The notes: a model not told the origin generated them from the letters alone. A DNA stretch of 7,134 bases from Sphingomonas sp. (GCA_013812805.1 JACCSV010000142.1:1-7134), one strand, 5' to 3'; counted from the first letter of the stretch, positions 1 to 6,528 are shown. Program-made: numbers and translations.

Positions 1-502
1 GGATCAGCGCGATCGACGCCAGCCGATATTCCCAGAACGGAGCCGAATATTTGACGCCATAGGCGCGCCGGAGGATGTCGCGCACGGTCTCGACGAAGCT
101 GCCGGCGGTCCACAGGCCAACCAGTGCTCCGAGCCACAGCAGCGGCCCGGTGCGGGCGGTGAGCACCTCCGCAATCGGCTGCCGCAATGTCCGAGCGACG
201 TCGGGAGGTAGCTGGCTGAGGATGGTGCCGACGGTCAGGGCCCCGGTTTCGGTCTGCCCCAGCAGGGTCGCAAGCGCGGCGGCAACAATGAAGAATGGGA
301 ATAGCGCGAGCAACGCAAGGAACGCGAGGTTGCCGGCGTGGATGAAGCCGTCGTTGTAGACACCGACCGAGACGCGTTTGACCACCACCCACGGGTCGGC
401 GCCGGCGCGCAGCCGCTCGGCGACGTCGGCGCCAACCGCGGCGGCGATCGCAGCGAGCCGTTTTCGTCTTTCCTCAGGGGCTAGCGGTGAATGGTCCTGC
501 AT
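1..502 (-). CDS. YihY/BrkB-family inner-membrane protein (partial, N-terminal part)
   Basis: The reading frame from the ATG at 502-500 stays open for 167 codons to the left edge, so the C-terminal part is missing. The first 40 or so residues form a charged, Ala-rich cytoplasmic-looking helix. A hydrophobic segment follows at about residues 58-82, containing AGNLAFLALLALFPFF, which matches the first membrane helix of the YihY/BrkB (UPF0761) family. A second hydrophobic stretch at about 118-134 (GPLLWLGALVGLWTAG) leads into RDILRRAYGV and PFWEYRL, the usual family sequence between helices. Members are multi-pass inner-membrane proteins of unsettled function; the old name ribonuclease BN is incorrect for this family. 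The gene starts 11 bases after the DnaJ-like stop codon, so the two are probably co-transcribed. No good Shine-Dalgarno sequence precedes the start, which suggests translational coupling. The family call is firm; the role is unknown. Confidence 0.85.
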   Translation of the reverse strand, partial: MQDHSPLAPEERRKRLAAIAAAVGADVAERLRAGADPWVVVKRVSVGVYNDGFIHAGNLAFLALLALFPFFIVAAALATLLGQTETGALTVGTILSQLPPDVARTLRQPIAEVLTARTGPLLWLGALVGLWTAGSFVETVRDILRRAYGVKYSAPFWEYRLASIALI

Positions 503-513
503 GAGCGGCGGGG

Positions 514-1482
514 CTAAACGCCCAAGGCCGTGCGCGGGTTGCCACCGCCGCTCCACCGCTCGGCGAAGGCGGTCAAGTCGGAGTCGCCGGACGGGAGATC
601 GACTGCCAGGGTTACCAGCTGGTCGCCGCGGTTGCCGCTTTTTCCGGTGAACCCGCGATCCTTAAGGCGCAAGACCTTGCCAGACGAGCTTCCCTTGGGG
701 ACCGTCAGCATCACCGGACCTTCGGGCGTCGGCACCTTCACCTTGGCGCCGAGCACCGCTTCCTTAAGCGTGATCGGAAGCGACAGCCGGATGTCATCCC
801 CCTCGCGGATGTAAAACGGATGCGGCGTGATGGCGACGACGACGATCGCATTGCCGGTGCCGCCCGGGCCCGCCTGACCCTTGCCCGCAAGGCGGATTTT
901 CGTGCCGTCTTCCACCCCCTTGGGCAGCTTCAGGTCGATGGTCTTGCCGTCGGCCAGAGTGATCCGCTGCGGCGCCAGCCGGGCGGCATCGATAAATGGA
1001 ACGGTCAGTCGATAGGCGACGTCGGCACCTTTCGCGGCCTGCTTGCCGCGCTGGCGAAAGCCGCCGAACGGGCCCGCGCCGGCCCCGCCCCCGCGCCCCG
1101 CCTGCGCCGCCCCGAATAGGCCCTCGAACAGATCGCTGAGGTCTGCCGTGTCGCCGGAGAAGCCGCCGCTGCCGCCGGGAAAGCCCCCCGGGAAACCCTC
1201 CGCGGATGCAGCGCCGCCTGGCCTGCCGCCGAAGCCGCCGCCGAACGGCATCTTGGGATTGCCCTCCTCGTCGATCTCGCCGCGGTCATAACGGGCGCGC
1301 TTGTCCGGGTCCGACAGCATATCGTAGGCGCGGGTTATATCGGCGAAGCGCTCGGCGGCCTTGGGATTGTCTGTATTCCGGTCCGGATGAAGCTGCTTGG
1401 CGAGGCTTCGGTAGCCCTTCTTGATCTCGGCTTCGCTCGCCCCGCGCTTGAGTCCCAGCTTCTGGTACAGGTCCATTGCCAT
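514..1482 (-). CDS. DnaJ C-terminal domain protein (class B J-domain co-chaperone, CbpA-like)
   Basis: A 322-residue co-chaperone expected to stimulate a DnaK-type Hsp70 in the cytoplasm. The J-domain spans about residues 4-68 with the catalytic HPD at 32-34, preceded by the basic helix II (EIKKGYRSLAKQL) and followed by AYDMLSDPDKRARYD. A Gly/Phe-rich linker runs from about 78 to 150 and includes DLSDLFEGLFG. The two C-terminal substrate-binding beta domains cover about 155-315 (ITLADGKTIDLKLPKGV, then ITPHPFYIREGDDIRL). There is no CxxCxGxG zinc-finger region, so this is a class B (DnaJ type II, CbpA-like) protein rather than canonical DnaJ. A purine-rich GGGAGAG nine bases upstream supports the first ATG; a second ATG two codons later is the alternative. 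It lies head to head with the threonine synthase-like gene and upstream of the BrkB-family gene, probably in one transcript with the latter. Confidence 0.9.
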   Translation of the reverse strand: MAMDLYQKLGLKRGASEAEIKKGYRSLAKQLHPDRNTDNPKAAERFADITRAYDMLSDPDKRARYDRGEIDEEGNPKMPFGGGFGGRPGGAASAEGFPGGFPGGSGGFSGDTADLSDLFEGLFGAAQAGRGGGAGAGPFGGFRQRGKQAAKGADVAYRLTVPFIDAARLAPQRITLADGKTIDLKLPKGVEDGTKIRLAGKGQAGPGGTGNAIVVVAITPHPFYIREGDDIRLSLPITLKEAVLGAKVKVPTPEGPVMLTVPKGSSSGKVLRLKDRGFTGKSGNRGDQLVTLAVDLPSGDSDLTAFAERWSGGGNPRTALGV

Positions 1483-1491
1483 CGCCGCCCA

Positions 1492-1498
1492 CTCTCCC
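1492..1498 (-). promoter_or_regulatory. Ribosome binding site of the DnaJ-like gene
   Basis: The minus strand reads GGGAGAG, nine bases before the ATG at 1482. This favours the first ATG over the in-frame ATG at 1476, which would be 15 bases away. Confidence 0.5.
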
Positions 1499-1573
1499 AG
1501 CGCGAGCTAAATGTCCACCGGGGCGCCCGGCTACAAGGTTGAGGCTGCCGGCGCGCCTGCTAAGCGGGCGCAC

Positions 1574-2776
1574 ATGTTCGTCACCCATCTCGAATGCTCG
1601 CAGACCGGCGAGCACTATCCCGCCGGCCAACTCCACAACCTGTCACGGGCCGGCAAGCCGTTGCTGGTCCGCTATGACCTCGAGCGCGTGCGGGCCGCGC
1701 TAACGCGACAGGTGATTGCCGATCGGGCGCCGACGATGTGGAAATGGCGCGAGCTCCTGCCGATGCCGGAAGGGGTCGAGCCGGTGAGCCTAGGCGAGCC
1801 GGTCACGCCGCTTCTTTCCCTGCCGGGGACCGCCGCCCGCGCCGGCGCCAAGGGTCTGCTGGTCAAGGACGAGGGGCGACTGCCGACGGGATCGTTCAAG
1901 GCGCGCGGGATGGCGGTCGCGGTGATCATGGCCAGGCATCTCGGGGTCGAGCGCATCGCCATCCCGACCAACGGCAATGCCGGCGCCGCGATCGCCGCTT
2001 ATGCGGCACGAGCGGGCATTGCCAGCCTCGTCATCTGCCCGGCTGAAACGCCCGAGATCAACGTTCGGGAAACCGCTGCCTATGGAGCCAAGGTGCTGGT
2101 CGCCGACGGCCAGATCGACGAATGCGGCGCGCTGGTCGGCAAGGGCGCGGCGGAAGGGCGGTGGTTCGACTGCTCGACGCTCAAGGAGCCCTACCGACTC
2201 GAGGGCAAGAAGGTGATGGGACTGGAGCTGGTCGAGCAGCTTGGCTGGCGGGTGCCCGATGCGATCTTCTACCCGACCGGCGGCGGCACCGGGCTGATCG
2301 GCATGTGGAAGGCGTTCGACGAGCTCGAAGCGCTCGGCCTGACCGGCCCGAAGCGGCCGCGCATGTATGCGGTGCAGGCGGCTGGCTGCGCGCCAATCGT
2401 CCGCGCCTTTGACCGCGGCGAAGAATTCGCCGAGCGGTGGGAAGGCGCGGCGACCGTCGCCACCGGAATCCGGGTACCCAAGGCGGTCGGCGATTTCCTG
2501 ATCCTGCGCGCGGTTCGCGACAGCGGCGGCGCCGCGCTTGAAGTCGACGAGCAGTCGATCTTGCAAGCAGTGAATGAGGTGGCCTGTGACGACGGGACTC
2601 TGCTGTGTCCCGAGGGCGGGGCGGTGGTGGCGGCATGGCGCCAGGCGTTGGAACGGGGGCTGGTCGGGGCGTACGAGCAAGTCGTTCTGTTCAACTGCGC
2701 CAACGGCAACAAATATCCGTTGGCCGACCGTGCGCGGCGGATAAGCCTGGCGGTGGCGGAGCCGAACCAGCTTTAG
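1574..2776 (+). CDS. thrC: Threonine synthase-like PLP-dependent enzyme (fold type II)
   Basis: A 400-residue enzyme from the ATG at 1574. The family reaction is O-phosphohomoserine to threonine plus phosphate. The protein opens MFVTHLECSQTGEHYP, the N-terminus of the short Cys-containing threonine synthase group, followed by LLVRYDLE and GEPVTPLLSL. The PLP lysine is in PTGSFKARG (Lys109 in this numbering), the cofactor-ring asparagine is in TNGNAG, and the phosphate-binding glycine loop is PTGGGTGLIG at about residues 234-243. The frame is also open from an ATG at 1511 (421 residues), but those 21 extra residues (MSTGAPGYKVEAAG...) do not resemble the family. Neither start has a good Shine-Dalgarno sequence, so homology decides. 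Canonical threonine synthases usually have SFKDRG; the SFKARG here leaves room for a related activity on threonine-like substrates. The exonuclease III gene follows after 16 bases, suggesting one transcript. Confidence 0.8.
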   Translation: MFVTHLECSQTGEHYPAGQLHNLSRAGKPLLVRYDLERVRAALTRQVIADRAPTMWKWRELLPMPEGVEPVSLGEPVTPLLSLPGTAARAGAKGLLVKDEGRLPTGSFKARGMAVAVIMARHLGVERIAIPTNGNAGAAIAAYAARAGIASLVICPAETPEINVRETAAYGAKVLVADGQIDECGALVGKGAAEGRWFDCSTLKEPYRLEGKKVMGLELVEQLGWRVPDAIFYPTGGGTGLIGMWKAFDELEALGLTGPKRPRMYAVQAAGCAPIVRAFDRGEEFAERWEGAATVATGIRVPKAVGDFLILRAVRDSGGAALEVDEQSILQAVNEVACDDGTLLCPEGGAVVAAWRQALERGLVGAYEQVVLFNCANGNKYPLADRARRISLAVAEPNQL

Positions 2777-2792
2777 GCCGTTCGGAAGGGAA

Positions 2793-3584
2793 ATGCCAAA
2801 GCGCCGCCTCCGAATCGCCAGCTACAACATCAACGGGATCACCACCCGGCTCGAGATCCTGCTTCGCTGGCTTGGCGAGTGCCAGCCCGACATCGTCGGT
2901 CTGCAGGAGCTCAAGACCACCAGCGAGAACTTCCCCGCGCAGGCGATCGCGGACGCCGGCTATTCGGCGATCTGGCACGGGCAGAAAAGCTGGAACGGAG
3001 TCGCCATCCTCAGCCGGGTCGGGGAGCCGGTGGAGACCCGCCGCTGCCTGCCCGGCGATCCCGATACCGACCAAAGCCGCTACATCGAGGCGGCGGTGTG
3101 CGGGTTCCTGGTCGGCAACATGTACGCGCCCAACGGCAATCCCTGGCCGGGCCCCAAATTCGACTACAAGCTCAAGTGGATGGACCGGCTGCACGAGCAC
3201 GCCCAGGAATTGCTCGACAGCGGCCTGCCGGCGATCCTGATCGGCGATTATAACGTCATTCCAACGGAGCTGGACGCTTACAAGCCGGATCGTTGGGCCA
3301 AGGACGCGCTGTTCTCACTTGAGGCGAGGGAGAAGTACAAAGTGCTCGCCGCCCAGGGCTGGACCGACGCGATCCGCTTTCTCCACCCCGACGAGCGGAT
3401 CTACACTTTCTGGCATTACTGGCGGAATTCGTTCGAGCGCGATGCCGGGATCCGAATCGACCATGCTTTGCTGAGCCCCGCCCTTGCGCCGGGGCTCAAG
3501 GCGGCAGGCGTCGATCGCACGCCGCGAGGTTGGGAAAAAACCAGCGACCACGCGCCGATGTGGGTGGAGCTGGAGGTTCCCTAG
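2793..3584 (+). CDS. xth: Exodeoxyribonuclease III / AP endonuclease (exonuclease III family)
   Basis: A 263-residue Mg-dependent DNA repair nuclease that should cut at abasic sites and degrade 3' ends in base excision repair. The full endonuclease/exonuclease/phosphatase catalytic set is visible: Asn12 in YNINGI, Glu39 in LQELK, Tyr111 in NMYAPNG, Asp152 and Asn154 in GDYNVIPTELD, Asp223 in GIRIDHALLS, and the Asp252-His253 pair in TSDHAPMWVEL. The motif YTFWHYWRNSF before RIDH corresponds to the family's YTFWDY segment. Length matches E. coli XthA (268). A strong GGAAGGG lies just upstream of the ATG. The gene starts 16 bases after the threonine synthase-like stop codon and probably shares its transcript, though the two functions are not related. 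A possible terminator follows. Confidence 0.92.
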   Translation: MPKRRLRIASYNINGITTRLEILLRWLGECQPDIVGLQELKTTSENFPAQAIADAGYSAIWHGQKSWNGVAILSRVGEPVETRRCLPGDPDTDQSRYIEAAVCGFLVGNMYAPNGNPWPGPKFDYKLKWMDRLHEHAQELLDSGLPAILIGDYNVIPTELDAYKPDRWAKDALFSLEAREKYKVLAAQGWTDAIRFLHPDERIYTFWHYWRNSFERDAGIRIDHALLSPALAPGLKAAGVDRTPRGWEKTSDHAPMWVELEVP

Positions 3585-3629
3585 CGCTGTTGGAAAGGGG
3601 CCGTTCATCCCCGCAGCTTCAGGGCAGCT

Positions 3630-3656
3630 AATTAGCGGCAATTCCGCCAATTTTTT
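3630..3656 (+). terminator. Possible rho-independent terminator after the exonuclease III gene
   Basis: AATT-A-GCGG-CAATT-CCGC-C-AATT followed by TTTT. The core stem is four G/C pairs with a five-base loop, extended past one A/C mismatch by four A/T pairs and ending in a run of six T (3651-3656). It lies 45 bases after the exonuclease III stop codon and before the next gene. The stem is short, so this is a moderate call. Confidence 0.4.
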
Positions 3657-3673
3657 CAGAAACATAGGTTATC

Positions 3674-4174
3674 ATGGTTAGTACAGGTTTCGCCGTTGTT
3701 TCAAGCGCTCTCCTGGCCGCAGCATTCGCATCCGCGCCCGCCGCAGCTCAACGCATCCAGGATCCGATGCTCTTTTTCCAAGGCCGCACCGAGAGTGTCA
3801 GCACCGTCAGGGTGCTTACCAAGAAGCCTGTCCGTACGCGCAGCCTTGGCCGCGGCACCATGAGGCCCGACGGCGCGTTCGAACTCGTGCAGCGCGTGGA
3901 AGAGGACGGGAAGCCCACCCGCATCCGTCGCTGGCTGATCCGCCGTGTCGCGGCGGGCCGTTTCACGGGCACGATGTCGGAAGCGACTGGGCCGGTGACT
4001 GTCGATCAGGTCGGGCAGGGCTACCGCTTCCGGTTCAAGATGAAGGGCAATCTCGCGGTCGAGCAATGGCTCACGCCGCACGCGGGCGGGAAGTCCGCCA
4101 CCAACAAGGTGACGGTCCGCAAGCTAGGCATCAAGGTCGGCAGCTCCGACGGCACCATCCGCAAGATAGGTTGA
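3674..4174 (+). CDS. Exported protein resembling the DUF3833 family
   Basis: A 166-residue protein with a likely signal peptide: the hydrophobic stretch FAVVSSALLAAAFASAPAAA ends at Ala25 with an AxA-type cleavage site before QRIQDP. The n-region (MVSTG) has no Lys or Arg, which is unusual; an in-frame TAG at 3665-3667 rules out a nearby upstream ATG. No lipobox cysteine is present, so the mature product is probably soluble and periplasmic. The mature part reads DPMLFFQGRTES, then RSLGRGTMRPDGAFELVQ, RIRRWLIRRVAAGRFTGTMS and YRFRFKMKG, a beta-rich pattern resembling DUF3833 proteins, recalled from family knowledge and not searched. Function is unknown. The ribosome binding site is weak (TAGG, about six bases upstream). 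It follows the possible exonuclease III terminator, so it probably has its own promoter, and it converges with the RTX gene. Confidence 0.75.
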   Translation: MVSTGFAVVSSALLAAAFASAPAAAQRIQDPMLFFQGRTESVSTVRVLTKKPVRTRSLGRGTMRPDGAFELVQRVEEDGKPTRIRRWLIRRVAAGRFTGTMSEATGPVTVDQVGQGYRFRFKMKGNLAVEQWLTPHAGGKSATNKVTVRKLGIKVGSSDGTIRKIG

Positions 4175-4217
4175 GCCTTGTTCTTCGCCAGCCCCCCGGA
4201 CTGGCTGCGCGTCGCAA

Positions 4218-4249
4218 TGGTACCGGATGCAGGATCGAACCCGCGACCT
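4218..4249 (-). repeat. Degraded copy of the tRNA-Thr 3' end (att-like direct repeat)
   Basis: These 32 bases match 6529-6561, the 3' third of the intact tRNA-Thr including CCA, in the same orientation. There is one substitution (position 4222, A for G) and one missing base in the T-loop, giving 31 identities over 33 aligned columns. Similarity stops sharply at both ends: on one side at the base after the encoded CCA, on the other at the variable loop/anticodon stem border. No matching 5' acceptor strand exists further along, so this is not a functional tRNA. A tRNA 3'-end repeat of this size and placement is typical of the distal attachment site of a tRNA-integrated element. Confidence 0.75.
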
Positions 4250-4278
4250 GTGTCTGCTTCCGACCCAAGCGGAAATCA

Positions 4279-4300
4279 GGGAGCGGTGCGGCCCGCTCCT
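4279..4300 (-). terminator. Stem-loop at the RTX stop codon, possible weak terminator
   Basis: GGAGCGG and CCGCTCC form a perfect seven-pair stem around a six-base loop, with one extra G/T pair. The stem overlaps the RTX stop codon by two bases. On the minus strand only a short ATTT follows, so the U-tract is poor. It may act with Rho or protect the 3' end. Confidence 0.35.
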
Positions 4301-6278
4301 ACCCGAAACCAAAGAAGTCGGCGTTGGTGAGCGCGGTGCCCGCGGTGACCTGCGCGAACAGCACTGAGGCGCCGGCGCCGTTGCCGTCGGCATCGTAAAA
4401 GATGTTGCCGGTCGCCGAATCGTAGATGATGCGGTCGTCGGCATCGACCGCCGCCGTGCCCGAGTGGAAGGCTCCAACTGCAAGCTCGCCGGGGCCAATG
4501 GCGCTGAACACCGCCCTGTCGAGATAGATCGTATCCTCAGGCCCGGAGAAGTCGAAGATCTGGTCGACGTTCGTTTTCGAGTGGGGCGCGGAGTCGAAGA
4601 CGAAACCATCTCCGCCTGCACCGCCCGTCAGCCGGTCGTTGCCGACGCCGCCGTACAGAAAGTCGTTGCCGTCGCCACCCGACAATTTGTCCCTGCCCCC
4701 TAAACCATAGAGTTCGTTCGCAACGTCGTTGCCGGTGATCCCGTTGTTGAGCGCGTTGCCGACTCCCAAGGTGGCGGTTCCGGTGAGGACGAGCCGGTCG
4801 ACATTGTCGCCGAGCGTGTAGTTCAGCGAGGATTTGACCAGGTCGTTGCCTTCGCCAACAGCTTCGGTGACGATGTCGCCAATATCATCGACGAAATAGG
4901 TATCGTTGCCGAGGCCGCCGACCATGGTGTCGGCGCCGGCGCCGCCGTTCAGCGTGTCGTTCCCGTCACCGCCGGTCAGCGTGTTTGCACCGCTGTTGCC
5001 AACGATCACATTGGCAGACGCGTTGCCGGTGCCGTCGATCGCGCTGGAGCCGGTCAGCGTCAGCCGCTCGACATTCTCGGTCAGCGTATAAGTGATGCTG
5101 GATACGACGAGGTCGGCTGTGCCTTCGTCAGCGAGCTCGACAACCACGTCCCCGATATCGTCGACGTCATAAATGTCCTTGCCGGCGCCGCCGGTCATGG
5201 TGTCGGCGCCGGTGCCCCCGCGCAGGCGGTCGGCACCTTCGCCGCCGATCAGCGTATCGTCGCCACCCCGGCCGGAGAGCGAATTGTTGAACCGACTGCC
5301 GGTGATCGTGTCGGCAAACTCGGATCCCGAGACATCCTCGATGTTCGACAGCGTATCGGTCCCCGCCCCGCCGGTATTCTGCGCCGTCCTCAGCGACAAA
5401 TCGACGGTGATACCGGCAGTCGCCGCGGTGTAGACCACGCCATCATAACCGCCGCCGCCGTTGAGCGTATCGTCGCCCTCTCCGCCATCGAGCTTGTCGT
5501 TGCCGTTGCCGCCATTGATGGTGTCGTTGCCGCCGGCGCCGATCAGGTAATCGTTGCCGTTGTACCCGTTAATGACGTCGTCGCCGCTGCCGCCGGTCAT
5601 GCCGTCGTCGCCAGCAGTGCCTTCGAACAGTAGAATATCACCTCCGTGATTTCTGCCCGCTCCGATCGCACCGACAACCGAGTTGGCGCCGGTCGCAACA
5701 TCAATTATCACGAAGTACGACGGGTTCGTCGCATACGACGTGGCGATCAATCCGCTCGCCTCGGCTGAAATCCCCATCAAATTGCCTAACGATGTCTGGA
5801 ACGCGAGTGAGGATGCGCCGCTATTCAGATCGATCGAGTAAACATTATTGTCACCCGTGACAGCGTACAGGGTTCCTGCGCTATCGAAGGTGATATCCAT
5901 GACCCCTGCAGTAAGTCCGGACACCAAACCGTGAAAGGTGAAGGCGCCAGTCGTTATGTCGACTGTGTAGATTTCGTTTGAGAACGTATTGACAGCATAG
6001 AGAGTCCCATCCGGAGCAAAATCCAGCGCGTATCCAAAAAAGCCACCAGGCCCGCCAATCAGCGTTAAAGCACCCGTATCCAGATAGACCTTCGCCAGCA
6101 CTGCATTGGAGCTCAGGAGAGTGTATGCAGTTCCGTCTGGCGCGAAGGCGAGGCCGTAGATGTCATTTTGCGCGGCACCGTTCAGAGTGAAGTTTCCCAC
6201 CACCGTGGTGGCTCCGGTCACCGTGTCGAATTTGACCAGCGACTGCCCGTCGTTGCCAGTCGACCAATAAGTTGCCAT
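4299..6278 (-). CDS. RTX calcium-binding protein with N-terminal propeller-like domain, likely type I secreted
   Basis: A 659-residue protein from the ATG at 6278. The frame extends 58 codons further up, but that stretch is basic and low-complexity, and the 6278 ATG has a GGGGGAG ribosome binding site at ideal spacing. Residues 1-219 hold four to five repeats of 41-44 residues, each with a strand like LAFAPDG or LDFAPDG (43, 85, 129, 170) and a D-x-x-TG turn (DTVTG, DITTG, DLNSG, DVATG), as in beta-propellers. Residues 221-275 are uninterrupted GGxGxDxhx nonapeptides; more blocks lie at about 328-368, 428-460 and 508-556. Residues 357-535 are two tandem copies of a 91-residue unit. The C-terminus (DQIFDFSGPEDTIYL to ALTNADFFGFG) is serralysin-type, a usual type I secretion signal. 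There is no signal peptide, no protease HExxH motif and no transporter gene nearby. It is probably a secreted, calcium-folded surface or matrix protein; the ligand is unknown. Confidence 0.88.
   Translation of the reverse strand: MATYWSTGNDGQSLVKFDTVTGATTVVGNFTLNGAAQNDIYGLAFAPDGTAYTLLSSNAVLAKVYLDTGALTLIGGPGGFFGYALDFAPDGTLYAVNTFSNEIYTVDITTGAFTFHGLVSGLTAGVMDITFDSAGTLYAVTGDNNVYSIDLNSGASSLAFQTSLGNLMGISAEASGLIATSYATNPSYFVIIDVATGANSVVGAIGAGRNHGGDILLFEGTAGDDGMTGGSGDDVINGYNGNDYLIGAGGNDTINGGNGNDKLDGGEGDDTLNGGGGYDGVVYTAATAGITVDLSLRTAQNTGGAGTDTLSNIEDVSGSEFADTITGSRFNNSLSGRGGDDTLIGGEGADRLRGGTGADTMTGGAGKDIYDVDDIGDVVVELADEGTADLVVSSITYTLTENVERLTLTGSSAIDGTGNASANVIVGNSGANTLTGGDGNDTLNGGAGADTMVGGLGNDTYFVDDIGDIVTEAVGEGNDLVKSSLNYTLGDNVDRLVLTGTATLGVGNALNNGITGNDVANELYGLGGRDKLSGGDGNDFLYGGVGNDRLTGGAGGDGFVFDSAPHSKTNVDQIFDFSGPEDTIYLDRAVFSAIGPGELAVGAFHSGTAAVDADDRIIYDSATGNIFYDADGNGAGASVLFAQVTAGTALTNADFFGFG
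4599..5618 (-). repeat. RTX nonapeptide repeat region
   Basis: Coding DNA for residues 221-560 of the RTX protein. On the plus strand it appears as recurring GTCGTTGCCGCC-like and GTATCGTCGCC-like blocks about 27 bases apart, the reverse complement of GGxGxDxhx codons. It contains the 91-codon tandem duplication (4674-4937 and 4938-5210), marked at DNA level by near-identical CATGGTGTCGGCGCCGG at 4923 and 5196, which are 273 bases apart. Confidence 0.8.
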
Positions 6279-6285
6279 TCCCACG

Positions 6286-6292
6286 CTCCCCC
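6286..6292 (-). promoter_or_regulatory. Ribosome binding site of the RTX gene
   Basis: The minus strand reads GGGGGAG, followed by seven bases and the ATG at 6278. This sets the start at MATYWSTGND and argues against the longer open frame that begins at 6452. Confidence 0.65.
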
Positions 6293-6372
6293 TTGAACCA
6301 GCCAGCACACGCGCGAACGATCCCCTAGCGTAGCTGCGCTGAAGCTTCGCCCTCCGTCCGCCGGAGTGATGT

Positions 6373-6394
6373 TTCGATCGCCGCCCAGATCGAA
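6373..6394. promoter_or_regulatory. Inverted repeat in the RTX leader (possible operator)
   Basis: TTCGATC and GATCGAA, a perfect seven-base inverted repeat separated by eight bases. It sits just downstream of the predicted transcription start, where a repressor dimer could bind; as RNA it would form a hairpin. No regulator gene is nearby, so the role is inferred. Confidence 0.4.
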
Positions 6395-6408
6395 TTAACG
6401 ACAACCGG

Positions 6409-6436
6409 GTATTAACTTTCCGTTCGCCGCAGTCAA
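6409..6436 (-). promoter_or_regulatory. Candidate sigma70-like promoter for the RTX gene
   Basis: Minus strand: TTGACT (-35, 6436-6431), a 16-base spacer, then TAATAC (-10, 6414-6409). Both boxes are close to consensus in an otherwise GC-rich genome. Transcription would begin near 6402 and give a leader of about 125 bases before the ATG at 6278. Confidence 0.5.
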
Positions 6437-6528
6437 GTACGCTGAATCTCAAATATATGAATCTGCTGCTTATTTCGGCCGTGGAGTCAGTCGTGATCCC
6501 AGCCCACCCAATGCGGGCAGAAACCTGC

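Larger units (their letters stand above)
6279..6528. other. Intergenic leader between tRNA-Thr and the RTX gene
   Basis: About 250 bases without a convincing gene. On the minus strand it holds, in order, an AT-rich stretch near 6445-6475, a sigma70-like promoter, an inverted repeat and the RTX ribosome binding site. The open frame crossing it upstream of 6278 encodes a basic, low-complexity stretch with no start signal, so I regard it as untranslated. Confidence 0.5.

Noticed and set aside
1539..1566. TTGAGG-16-TAAGCG as a promoter for the threonine synthase-like gene
   Set aside because: The -10 box is poor, and transcription would start almost at the 1574 ATG. It is not strong enough to annotate.
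1790..2680. Long minus-strand open frame of 296 codons
   Set aside because: It lies antisense within the threonine synthase-like gene, and its translation is Arg/Pro/His-rich with no recognisable domain. This is a common artefact of high-GC coding DNA.
4185..4206. GCCAG/CTGGC hairpin after the DUF3833-like gene as a terminator
   Set aside because: The stem is only five pairs with a nine-base loop, and no T-run follows.
4218..4293. A second functional tRNA-Thr gene
   Set aside because: Only the 3' third is present. The T-loop lacks a base, and no 5' acceptor strand, D-arm or anticodon stem can be found in the following bases.
4640..5620. Regular short repeats that could be read as a CRISPR-like array
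   Set aside because: The periodicity of about 27 bases is that of RTX nonapeptide codons in an open frame. The repeats are imperfect and there are no unique spacers.
6279..6452. N-terminal extension of the RTX protein to the ATG at 6452
   Set aside because: The extra 58 residues are basic and low-complexity with no family resemblance. The extension would place the promoter and inverted repeat within coding sequence, and the ATG at 6278 has a good ribosome binding site.
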